NCBI GenBank assembly: GCA_002748755.1 | Contig: PDTD01000020.1 | Location: 1-63,366, forward strand | Reading direction: 5' to 3' | From: Desulfobulbus propionicus | GTDB taxonomy: Bacteria; Desulfobacterota; Desulfobulbia; Desulfobulbales; Desulfobulbaceae | DNA length: 63,366 nt | In this document: piece by piece, positions 36,540 through 44,618 of the stretch | Layout: each line of letters opens with the position of its first letter | How positions within the stretch are numbered: position 1 is the stretch's first letter | Translations under genes and position numbers: made by a program | Notes under the pieces: generated by a model | What the model was told of the DNA's origin: nothing | The model's database searches: none | Seen by the model: the letters and a program-made list of their open reading frames with translations, nothing else

Positions 36540-36743
36540 CAAGAGGCCAGATTCAAAAAATAGGAGGCGCGGATAATAGAAAAGAAACGTACAACGCACA
36601 GTTCAAAAAGCAAGGCCAAAGTAACTCTGACGACAATTCAACACAACGAAAGGTTCTGGTTGACCATGAACTGAGCAAATCTAGTTTGGGGAGCGGATAG
36701 CACCTATATACCTATGGAATGGGATTTATCTTGTAGCAATGCG

Positions 36744-36964
36744 CCTGGATGTATCCTCAGCGCAGGTGGTGTCAGGTTCGGTAGTTTTGGGTACCTCATT
36801 ATAGGTGGGTATATGTGTTGCCAAAAAATTGTCGAAGATGATACTCTCTTCACTGACCTTTAGTGCACATTTTGTTGTAATGTTAAATCGATCACGGACA
36901 TCACATATAACTGTTTGTATGTATTTCTATTCAAATGACACAAAATGTTCATGAGAAATTCAGG
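36744..36964 (+). repeat. Dispersed 221-bp IS1380-like miniature element, copy B
   Basis: Runs from CCTGGATGTATCCTCAGCGC to TGTTCATGAGAAATTCAGG, in the same orientation as copy A and about 200 bases from it. The left arm CAGGTGGTGTCAGG is kept but the right arm has decayed (GATACTCTCTTCACTGA). Its right end lies 31 bases before the start chosen for the transglutaminase gene, so it occupies that promoter region. Confidence 0.8.
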
Positions 36965-36995
36965 TTAGGAATTCAGGTTTATGATGGGAGAATCA

Positions 36996-38453
36996 ATGCA
37001 AGGAAGAATCCGTCTCATCTGCAAAATAAGTATTGTCGTTGTCTGGGTGGGGCTTGTGGTCGGCCTGCTTCGACGGGACGTCTTTATTACCTCGATAACC
37101 GCTGATGAGCGCGCTCTGCTCAGCCAGGCGGAAAACGAGGTATACCAGGCCATCTATTTCAAACATGCCAAGATAGGATATGTCATCAACCAGTACGACG
37201 CCCGGGGGGATACGACTCTGCGTATTAATCAGCAGGCGGTTATGCGCTTGCAGGTTGCAGAGATGGAGCAGCGTATTGTCTTGCGGCTGCAGGCAGATGT
37301 ACTTGCAGACAACAGTCTGAAAAATTTTACTTTTTCTTTCGATTCCCCTTTTTACAGGATGCAAGCGAGAGGGACCGTCACCGGCAAGATCGTTGCCTTC
37401 GAGTTGCAAACTGGCAGTGCAACCATCCGCAATCAGGTGGTCGTGGACAGACCGCCGGTACTGCCTACAGCCAGGAGAGGATATCTGCTGCGAGGGGAAA
37501 TCCAACCCGGAGACAAGGTACGGCTTCCCTCGTTTGATCCTTTGCGTCTCACTGCCAAGGAGACAGTGATTGTCTACAAGGGTCGGGACAAGGTGCTGAT
37601 CAATGGGAGGGTTCTGCAGTTGCATAAATTTACCGAGATGTTCAGCGGTGTTGGCATCAATTTTTGGCTCAATGATACAGGGGATGTGGTCAAGGAGGAG
37701 TCACCCGCCGGGTTTGTCTTTGTCAAGGAACCAAAATTTAAAGCCCTGGCCATGGGCAAGGGCGGTGAAGAACTGTTCTCTTCGGTTTCGGTCACAGGCG
37801 ATATGCCGGATCTTACAGGGTGCAAGCGGATGCAGTACAGGCTGGGATTGCCGGAAGGCACCTTTGAACTCTCCGGCGGCCGCCAGCGTTTTGCAGACCC
37901 CATTTTGACAGTGACCATGGAGACCGTTCGGAAGACAGATGCATCTGCCGGGTGCGGGGATATGAGGGGGGCGTGTCAAGCTACAGCCTATGTCCAGGCC
38001 CATGCCCCTCGCATTGTTGCGTTGGCAGAGAAAATCATCGCAGGGGAGGAGGACGCTGTCCAGCAGGTCCGAAAGCTCAGCACCTGGGTCCATGAAAATA
38101 TTGAAAAACGGCCTGTCATCGGATACCCCGATGCCCTGAGCACTTTGGACGCCAGGATCGGGGATTGCAACGAGCACGCCGCCCTTTTTGCGGCCCTGGC
38201 GCGGAGTATTGGTATCCCAACCTATATCGCTGCTGGAGTGGTCCATCATAAGGATGCCTTTTATTACCACGCCTGGAACGAGGTCTGTGTAAATAATATG
38301 CTGTTATCCCTGGACACCACCACTAACCAGGTCCCGGCCGACCTGACACACCTGAGGTTTTTACGTGGTGAGTTTGATGAGCAGGTGCAGGTAGGCGCCC
38401 TTCTCGGCAGGCTCAGCATTGAACCACTCCCTGAAAAGCGCTGTATAGACTGA
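36996..38453 (+). CDS. Transglutaminase-like protein with N-terminal membrane anchor
   Basis: A 485-residue protein. The N-terminus MQGRIRLICKISIVVVWVGL and VVGLL form one membrane anchor; the rest should be periplasmic. The C-terminal transglutaminase-like domain (about residues 330-440) has the Cys-His-Asp triad in ARIGDCNEHAALFAALARSI, YYHAWNEVCV and LSLDTTTNQ. The central 300 residues are beta-rich and not recognised. The start at 36996 is chosen for GGGAG six bases upstream; ATGs at 36981 and 36984 add five or four residues. Eight bases separate it from the ABC ATPase gene. Such domains act as proteases or amide-cutting enzymes as often as crosslinkers; a role linked to the exporter is inference. 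Confidence 0.8.
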   Translation: MQGRIRLICKISIVVVWVGLVVGLLRRDVFITSITADERALLSQAENEVYQAIYFKHAKIGYVINQYDARGDTTLRINQQAVMRLQVAEMEQRIVLRLQADVLADNSLKNFTFSFDSPFYRMQARGTVTGKIVAFELQTGSATIRNQVVVDRPPVLPTARRGYLLRGEIQPGDKVRLPSFDPLRLTAKETVIVYKGRDKVLINGRVLQLHKFTEMFSGVGINFWLNDTGDVVKEESPAGFVFVKEPKFKALAMGKGGEELFSSVSVTGDMPDLTGCKRMQYRLGLPEGTFELSGGRQRFADPILTVTMETVRKTDASAGCGDMRGACQATAYVQAHAPRIVALAEKIIAGEEDAVQQVRKLSTWVHENIEKRPVIGYPDALSTLDARIGDCNEHAALFAALARSIGIPTYIAAGVVHHKDAFYYHAWNEVCVNNMLLSLDTTTNQVPADLTHLRFLRGEFDEQVQVGALLGRLSIEPLPEKRCID

Positions 38454-38461
38454 GGCCCCAT

Positions 38462-39259
38462 ATGACCCAAAATCTGCTGATCACCCGCAATCTTTCCAAG
38501 TCCTTTGCCGGTTTCGAGGCGGTACAGGGCCTGGATCTCTGCGTCCATCGGGGAGAGATCTTTGGTTTTCTCGGACCCAATGGAGCTGGCAAAACCACCA
38601 CCATTAAGATGTTGGTGGGACTGCTGAAGCCCACAGCGGGAACTATTGTCATAGGGGGGATGGACATGGCTCTTCATCCTCTGGAATGCAAAAAGATGAC
38701 CGGCTATATTCCGGATAGACCTTTTCTCTATGAGAAGCTGACCGGTGATGAATACCTGCGTTTTATCTGCAGTCTTTATCCTGATGCCGTCAAGGGAAAA
38801 GCCTATGAACATGCCGCCAGATACCTTGATCTGTTTGACCTGGGGCCATGGCGACACCATCTGATAGAGGGGTATTCCCACGGCATGCGGCAGAAACTGA
38901 TCATGAGTTCAATCTTGATGCTGGGCCAGGATCTGATCATTGTCGACGAACCTATGGTAGGCCTGGATCCCAAGAGCGCCAGGGTGGTCAAGGAGCTGTT
39001 TCGGCAGAAGGCGCAACGCGGCACTACCATTTTTCTTTCCACCCACTCCATGGAAATAGCTGAGGAACTCTGCGATCGGATCGGTATTCTTGTCAACGGC
39101 CAAATCCGGGCGGTGGGAAGCATGGGCGAGCTACGCCGGGAAGCAGGCCGCGGTGATGCCCACCTTGAAGATATCTTTCTGCAACTGACCGGCACCTTTG
39201 AACTGCAGGAGGTCATCAAGGCCCTGCGTACTTCCCCCGTAGCGGGTGCAGGAGATTGA
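38462..39259 (+). CDS. ABC transporter ATP-binding protein
   Basis: A 265-residue ATPase of the ABC-2 exporter type. Walker A is GPNGAGKTTTIK, the signature is YSHGMRQKL (in place of LSGGQ, as common in this subfamily), Walker B is DLIIVDEPMVGLD, and the switch histidine is in FLSTHSMEIAEE. It follows the transglutaminase gene by eight bases and its stop is one base before the permease ATG, so the three genes form one operon. It should energise export or membrane remodelling by the permease. The substrate is unknown. Confidence 0.92.
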   Translation: MTQNLLITRNLSKSFAGFEAVQGLDLCVHRGEIFGFLGPNGAGKTTTIKMLVGLLKPTAGTIVIGGMDMALHPLECKKMTGYIPDRPFLYEKLTGDEYLRFICSLYPDAVKGKAYEHAARYLDLFDLGPWRHHLIEGYSHGMRQKLIMSSILMLGQDLIIVDEPMVGLDPKSARVVKELFRQKAQRGTTIFLSTHSMEIAEELCDRIGILVNGQIRAVGSMGELRREAGRGDAHLEDIFLQLTGTFELQEVIKALRTSPVAGAGD

Positions 39260-39260
39260 C

Positions 39261-40970
39261 ATGGAAGGGATGCGTCTCCTGGCGCCCTGGCTGCGCAGCA
39301 GCCTGAATCGGCTTTTCCCTGGAAAACAGTTTGGTCGTAACGCAGGGGGCATTCTGCTGGCTGGTCTCGGCGGCTGTACGGCCATTTATGTGGTGACCGC
39401 CAAGGTATTGCAATACTTTCACAGCCAGAATGAGCTTGGCATCATTCTCAGCCTGAAAATTTTTCAAATGGCCTGGGTCATGATTTTCGCCATGCTCATT
39501 TTTTCCTCCATGATTGCCGCTGTCTCGGCCTTTTACCTGGCGGAGGATAACGAAATCCTGCTCAGCTCTCCGCTGCATCCCTCAGAGATCTACCTGATGC
39601 GTTTTCTGACAACAACGATCAACACCTCTTGGATGATCCTGGTCTTCTCCCTACCGGTGTTCGGAGCGTATGGGAAGATTTTTGATGCTGGTCCCTTGTT
39701 CTGGCCTCTCCTGGTGGTGGCGGTCCCGGCGGTCACCTTGATTGCCACAGGTGTTGCCACAGTTCTGACCGTGGTGGTTGTTTCGTATTTCCCGGCCCGC
39801 CGAACCAAAGATATTGTCCTCTATCTTTCCCTTTGTTTTGGTGTGTTTCTCTACCTGGTTTTTCGCATGATCCGGCCCGAAGAACTTGTGAATCCTGAGA
39901 AATACGGGCAGTTTATTGATTATTTTTCTGCGGTGTCCGCCCCGGTCGGTCCCTGGCTGCCAGCGGGATGGGCGGCGAATATGATTTCCTCATATCTCCT
40001 GGATAGGCAGGTCGACCTGCTGCTCGCCGGACTTCTTATTACCACCCCTATGGTCCTTTTTTTCTTAGGACAATGGCTGATGGAGCGGTTATTTATCGTC
40101 GGGTATTCCAAATCCCAGGAATCGTTTGGGGGCCATCAGGCTTTCCGCCCCGTTCGCCGTTTTCACTCGACCAAAGTCTGGATATTCCGTAAGGAATTGA
40201 AATATTTTTTGCGTGACTCCAGTGAATGGTCGCAATTTTTTATGATCGCTGCCCTGATTGTGGTGTATCTCTATAACTTCAAGGTGTTGCCGCTGGATCG
40301 TGCCCCTATGCCCATGGAGTTTGTCAGCAACCTGATAGCATTTGCCAATATCGGGCTGTCTGGATTCCTGGCCGCTTCGCTGGCAGCCCGTTTTGTCTAT
40401 CCGTCCATCTCGGCAGAGCAGGGTGCCTATTATCTAATCGCTGTCTCGCCTCTTTCCTGGAGACGCTATCTCTGGTATAAATACCAGTTTTACTGTCCAC
40501 CTTTTACCCTGCTTAGCCTTGGGCTGATCATAATCTCCAACCATCTGTTGCAGATCCAGGGCCCCATGCATTGGGTTTCGGTCTGTATTGGCTTGGTGAG
40601 CACCTGGACCACTTTAGGGCTGGCCCTGGGGTTTGGGATGTATTTTGCCGACTTCAAGTCAGAGACCAAGGCTGGAGCCATGGAACCGGGAGCAATTCTG
40701 TTTTTGTTTTCTGCCATTTTGTACCAGGTCGTGGTACTGCTTTCAGGGATGAGTTTTGTGGCCGGACTGGTACGCAAGACGCTCGTCGGCCAAGGCGTGG
40801 CGTTCTTTGATGTCCTGCTGCTTATTGCCTGGGGGGGAGGCGTCGTCCTGGTGTCCTTTTTATTGGTATTTGGGCTGTGTACACGAGCTAGCTCCAGGCA
40901 GGATGATGCGGGAGATATGGGGCGTTCGGGGCTGTTCCTTTTCTGGAGGGGTCGGCGAAGGGAGTATTGA
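39261..40970 (+). CDS. ABC-2-type transporter permease, large
   Basis: A 569-residue polytopic membrane protein with about a dozen hydrophobic segments, for example FQMAWVMIFAMLIFSSMIAA and SWMILVFSLPVFGAYG. The arrangement of two six-span halves separated by a soluble stretch (KSQESFGGHQAFRPVRRFHS) suggests a tandem permease. The start at 39261 is used because AGGAG lies six bases before it; a GTG at 39246 would overlap the ATPase gene. Partner of the ATPase just upstream. Similar large permeases occur with ATPases of the same type in many anaerobes; no substrate is known. Some frames near its 3' end continue beyond the stop but have no family signature. Confidence 0.8.
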   Translation: MEGMRLLAPWLRSSLNRLFPGKQFGRNAGGILLAGLGGCTAIYVVTAKVLQYFHSQNELGIILSLKIFQMAWVMIFAMLIFSSMIAAVSAFYLAEDNEILLSSPLHPSEIYLMRFLTTTINTSWMILVFSLPVFGAYGKIFDAGPLFWPLLVVAVPAVTLIATGVATVLTVVVVSYFPARRTKDIVLYLSLCFGVFLYLVFRMIRPEELVNPEKYGQFIDYFSAVSAPVGPWLPAGWAANMISSYLLDRQVDLLLAGLLITTPMVLFFLGQWLMERLFIVGYSKSQESFGGHQAFRPVRRFHSTKVWIFRKELKYFLRDSSEWSQFFMIAALIVVYLYNFKVLPLDRAPMPMEFVSNLIAFANIGLSGFLAASLAARFVYPSISAEQGAYYLIAVSPLSWRRYLWYKYQFYCPPFTLLSLGLIIISNHLLQIQGPMHWVSVCIGLVSTWTTLGLALGFGMYFADFKSETKAGAMEPGAILFLFSAILYQVVVLLSGMSFVAGLVRKTLVGQGVAFFDVLLLIAWGGGVVLVSFLLVFGLCTRASSRQDDAGDMGRSGLFLFWRGRRREY

Positions 40971-41299
40971 GCGGAGTTCGTCTGATATCGAACGAGGTAG
41001 GCGGAGACAGCGCATCTGGAATCCTGTAAGCGGGACCTTGTGCCAGGCTTTCCAAAAGTCATTCCACTGTCGACTCTTTGGCATCAGGCGTGTATATTGC
41101 CTTGGCTGCCATGACAGATCCCTTTATGGCGGCCCCGCATGTGAATGCAGCCGGGACATTGATGCATCAGGCATCTCCGGGCACTTGTACCCCGGTAACA
41201 TGTCTTGGGCTGCGAAAAGAGATGAAAAAATGCTTTGATCCGGGCTAACCCCATACGGATTAAAGAGACCTTTATACTTGTACAGGAGGACGTATAACA
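40971..41299. other. Leader of the ferritin gene
   Basis: About 330 bases. No gene is supported. The region should carry the ferritin promoter; I could not recognise a convincing Fur box. An SD (AGGAGGA) lies at its end. Confidence 0.45.
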
Positions 41300-41809
41300 A
41301 TGATATCGCCAAAAATGAATGATGCCTTTAATGGACAGATCAACGCCGAACTGTTTTCAGCATACCTCTATCTTTCCATGTCTGCCTGGTTCAGCGCAAA
41401 AGGGCTGCCGGGATTTGCCAGTTGGATGCGGGTCCAGGCCAAGGAAGAAGAGTTCCATGCTATGAAAATGTTTGATTATCTGCTTGAGCGAGGCGGAAAT
41501 GTCAATTTGGAACGCATTGAGAAGCCGCAAATTGATTGGGAATCACCCCTTGAGGTCATTGAACAGGTGGCTGAGCATGAAGCATATGTAACTGATTTGA
41601 TAAACAAGCTGGTTGACTGTGCCCTGGAGGACCGGGATCATGCCTCCAATATATTTTTGCAATGGTATGTTGAAGAGCAGGTGGAAGAGGAGGCCAGTGT
41701 AGGCGAAATTGTTGACAGGATGAAGCTTGTTGACAACACTTCGGCGGGCATGTTTGCTATGGACATGGAAATGGGCAAGCGTGTTTTTACTGAGTCTGCG
41801 GGAGAATAA
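41300..41809 (+). CDS. ftnA: Ferritin (non-haem, bacterial type)
   Basis: A 169-residue four-helix-bundle iron-storage protein that forms a 24-mer cage, oxidises Fe(II) and stores it. Ferroxidase residues are visible: Glu in INAELFSAYLYLSMSAWF, the EExxH set in AKEEEFHAMKMFDYL, and Glu/Gln in WYVEEQVEEEASV. The GG-turn ERGGNV is typical. Length is normal. AGGAGGA lies ten bases before the ATG. Likely responsive to iron and oxygen stress. It stands alone, with the sigma/anti-sigma genes convergent downstream. Confidence 0.95.
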   Translation: MISPKMNDAFNGQINAELFSAYLYLSMSAWFSAKGLPGFASWMRVQAKEEEFHAMKMFDYLLERGGNVNLERIEKPQIDWESPLEVIEQVAEHEAYVTDLINKLVDCALEDRDHASNIFLQWYVEEQVEEEASVGEIVDRMKLVDNTSAGMFAMDMEMGKRVFTESAGE

Positions 41810-41972
41810 CTGCATCCGCCCTGTGGCATTGGCTGCCAACAGACAAGGGGAGCGTGCCAGGAGCAGTCAGCCGTTTCCTCAAGCCGTCTTTGCATGCTAA
41901 TCCTTGCTGTATGGAGGTGCAGGACCTTGCAGGGAGCAGATTGTCTCGGTTGGGTTCGTTTGTTCCGACCTC

Positions 41973-42995
41973 TCATTGACCCGTCAAGAGGCTGCGTATT
42001 GCCAAGCACTTGTCGTGAAGACTTATTTGGTCTTGCTTGAATATATGGATAATCTGCTCCACTTGGCTGTCTTGCTTCTGTCTAGTGGCGTCTGCGGTTT
42101 GCCGTTTAAGCAATTGTTCTCCCTGGCGGATAATCTGCTCTATTTGTTCAGGGGGCGGTTGCTGCAGTTTGCAGCTCTCCTCCACCCTGAGCAGCCAGAG
42201 TCGGGACGGCAGCATGCTGCCCATATAAGCTTCCGTACGCATGGCTTTGAAAGCTCTTTTGTCTCTTGCGAAAGCTGGTTCGGTATCGGACAGACTCCAG
42301 GGTGTTGTTTTTGCCTTTGGGAGGGCTTTACGCTTTGCCACTGCCGCAGAAAGATTGGTCTTGGTGTCAGTGGTATCATTTGGTGCATACGAGTTGTCTT
42401 CTGGGTGCCAGCTCTGAGGGGAGGGCTCAGAGAGAAGCTGTGCTGACTCTTTTTCTACACATTCGGACAGGGAGGCATCTGCTAAGGATTCCAGCGAGGA
42501 GGTTTTTGTTTGTATGTCCAGGATTTCATTTTCCATGGCAGGTATGGAATCTAGGGATACGGTTTCCGATGTTTGTAGGTGCAGGAGCGAGCTTTCGTCC
42601 ACACTGATATTGAGAAAAACCATGATACTGGCCGCCGCTGCCAGCAGGGAGCCGGCTGCGGCCAAAGATTTTGGCCGCAGGAAAAATCGAAGCAGGCGGA
42701 CTGGAGGTCTGTTCCCCCTCTCTTCCTGCCGTACCCTGTGGAAGAACTGCCATGATGAATAGCAATCATTGCAGCCAGCAAGGTGTGACAAGTGGCGGGC
42801 AGTCTGTTGTGCAGAGGCTTTTCCTTCCACAAGAGCGGCCATTTGCTCTTCACTTAGGCAGTTGTCGGCAGCAGCTGATTGCTTGTTGGCCAGGACCAGC
42901 AGAGCGAGCTTGCGGTCAGCTTCGTGCTTTTGTTGTATGTCCGGCGTTGTCTTGAACATGCTTGGTTTCTGCTGCTTTTTGGGTCCGCTTGTCAT
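41973..42995 (-). CDS. Putative anti-sigma factor, zinc-finger and one membrane span
   Basis: A 340-residue protein. Near residues 85-97 the sequence TARHLSHLAGCNDCYSSWQF gives the H-x3-C-x2-C zinc motif of ZAS anti-sigma domains. A single membrane segment follows (about residues 129-149, SLAAAGSLLAAAASIMVFLN). The remaining 190 residues would be periplasmic: acidic, Ser/Thr-rich and without a known fold until a helical end. It lies downstream of the sigma gene in the same direction, but the two are separated by 396 bases containing a mobile repeat. An alternative start at the second Met (12 residues in) is possible. Control of the sigma factor is inferred from domain and position. Confidence 0.75.
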   Translation of the reverse strand: MTSGPKKQQKPSMFKTTPDIQQKHEADRKLALLVLANKQSAAADNCLSEEQMAALVEGKASAQQTARHLSHLAGCNDCYSSWQFFHRVRQEERGNRPPVRLLRFFLRPKSLAAAGSLLAAAASIMVFLNISVDESSLLHLQTSETVSLDSIPAMENEILDIQTKTSSLESLADASLSECVEKESAQLLSEPSPQSWHPEDNSYAPNDTTDTKTNLSAAVAKRKALPKAKTTPWSLSDTEPAFARDKRAFKAMRTEAYMGSMLPSRLWLLRVEESCKLQQPPPEQIEQIIRQGEQLLKRQTADATRQKQDSQVEQIIHIFKQDQISLHDKCLAIRSLLTGQ

Positions 42996-43058
42996 TAACT
43001 ATTCTCGTGTCTGAGAAAAACAGTCTGTATTTGGCCAATAAGAAAGTTTTTTTCCTCT

Positions 43059-43277
43059 CCCACCTTTTCTATCAGTTCAGGCGGTGCCAGGTTCGGCGGC
43101 CTTGGGCAGCCCATTCTACTTGGGGCTATGTGTTGCCAAAATACTACCGAAGACGGTGCCGCCTGGACTGACCTTTGATAAACATTTTGTTGGAATGTGA
43201 CATTACACAAGACAAGCACATCCATCTGTTGTTCTCACTTCATTCGAATGAGACCAAATGTTCATGAGAAATCCGGG
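43059..43277 (+). repeat. Dispersed 219-bp IS1380-like miniature element, copy C
   Basis: Left end CCCACCTTTTCTATCAGTTC, right end TGTTCATGAGAAATCCGGG. Arms CAGGCGGTGCCAGG and CGGTGCCGCCTGG pair well. Flanking bases CTCT and CCAT do not match, so the duplication has decayed. It splits the sigma factor gene from the anti-sigma gene. Confidence 0.8.
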
Positions 43278-43391
43278 CCATACATACAGATCCCGCCAAG
43301 GGGAGGAAGACAGGGCATGAGAAGTGCATCCGCTTTTCTGGAGCCTCAAACGAAGAGACGGACCTGCATCGTCATTGTGCCCTGAGTCTGG

Positions 43392-44204
43392 TTACAAGAA
43401 CTGCCGAAAGTCCTGTTCCAGGCCTGCATCACGTATTTGCCCGCGAATTCGCTGCAAGAGCCTACGTACTCTACCATGCACCTGGTATCTGTTCATACCG
43501 AGCATACGCCCAGCCTCTGCCACGGGAACTCCGTCACGGTAACAGAGCTGCAGCAGCAGGGTTTCTTCTGGAGTCAGATCAAAGGAGATGGCCTGTATGT
43601 GTTTAATAAAAAGAGTCGTATCGGTAGGAGCGCTTGTATCCATGCCAAAGAATAGGCGTCCAAGAAGGGCGAGCAGTTGCTCCCGTTCTTGTTGCTCAAG
43701 CTGCTCCTGCTGCCAGGAACCGAGGCCCTCCTCTGGTTGCAAGGTGGTATTGTCCGTATATTCCGTTGTTTCGCCTCGACGCTCTCCACATGAGGGTATT
43801 TCACCGAGAAGGGTATAGGCTGCATCCTGGAGAGTTGTAACGGCAGCCGACTGCCGATCTTTGATAATAGCCACGGCTTCATCGGGAGAGTGACGTTCCA
43901 GACAGAGCAGTTGAAAGAGAGCCATCCAGATACCGCCGAGCCGACGCACCCAGGCAGGGGGCCTGATCCGACCGAATCGTTTGCGGGCAAAATCTTCCAG
44001 TAATCGGTGGGTGAGGGCCGCGATATAGGTGCCGGGCGAACTGCTGCCGTTGAAGGCCCGTACACGTCGCCAATTCTCTTCTGCCAGCCCATCTATGACA
44101 AAGAGCGCCGCTTCTTCGGCAAGCGATTCAGAGCGAAAGCGTTTTGTGGCTAGACGGTTGATTCTTTCCCATTCTGCCAGTACTGTCCGGTTCCAGGTGT
44201 TCAC
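43392..44204 (-). CDS. ECF-like sigma-70 family RNA polymerase sigma factor
   Basis: A 270-residue sigma factor, longer than the usual ECF (about 180-200). The region-2 part includes RAFNGSSSPGTYIAALTHRL followed by LEDFARKRFGR, which fits the -10-binding helix. The region-4 helix-turn-helix is LTPEETLLLQLCYRDGVPVA then EAGRMLGMNRYQVHGRVRRL. The linker of about 110 residues between them is long and rich in Glu and Gln. It directs RNA polymerase to a dedicated promoter set. The ATG at 44204 is used. The von Willebrand lipoprotein gene is divergent, making it the most likely target; the anti-sigma factor follows in the same direction. Confidence 0.82.
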   Translation of the reverse strand: MNTWNRTVLAEWERINRLATKRFRSESLAEEAALFVIDGLAEENWRRVRAFNGSSSPGTYIAALTHRLLEDFARKRFGRIRPPAWVRRLGGIWMALFQLLCLERHSPDEAVAIIKDRQSAAVTTLQDAAYTLLGEIPSCGERRGETTEYTDNTTLQPEEGLGSWQQEQLEQQEREQLLALLGRLFFGMDTSAPTDTTLFIKHIQAISFDLTPEETLLLQLCYRDGVPVAEAGRMLGMNRYQVHGRVRRLLQRIRGQIRDAGLEQDFRQFL

Positions 44205-44240
44205 GAGGCTTGCACAGTTTCACCGGTTACCCCAGGTGAT

Positions 44241-44339
44241 GTTCCCTCTTTTTGTCGTAGTTTTCTTGATTTTTCCCCAGTCAAGAGCTTTTTGTATTGT
44301 AGTATTGTATTCCTATAAAATGCGGATGAGAAATCCGGA
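44241..44339 (+). repeat. Right half of a dispersed IS1380-like repeat, copy H
   Basis: The segment ends GTAGTATTGTATTCCTATAA then AATGCGGATGAGAAATCCGG, aligning with the right half of copy D (GTATTGTTGTATTCCTGCAA then ACTGTTCATGAAG). It begins just upstream of the sigma gene start and lies between that gene and the divergent lipoprotein gene. The left half is missing or replaced. Confidence 0.55.
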
Positions 44340-44618
44340 TGGATGATACACCTGTATCTTTCCATCATAGAACCATAATCAAGGAGGCATGATAGAAGAA
44401 AAAATACCATACAATATGGAGGATTGGATATCCATAAAAACAGTATTGTCATACCGGGAATGAAGGTGTTTGCGTATGCTTTATCTCCGGTATGCAGGAC
44501 GCTCCCGATACAGGTTTAAAAAAAGATTTTTTTAGACGACACAGTGGTTTTCCGGGTCCGTCCATGCAGATAAGGTTTCAAAAGAAGGGTGCCAACAAAT
44601 ACAGTCTTTAAGGAGGAC

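Noticed and set aside
36321-36964. CRISPR-like array from the two tandem repeats
   Set aside because: Units are about 220 bp, only two, with terminal inverted repeats; no short regular repeats and no cas genes in the window.
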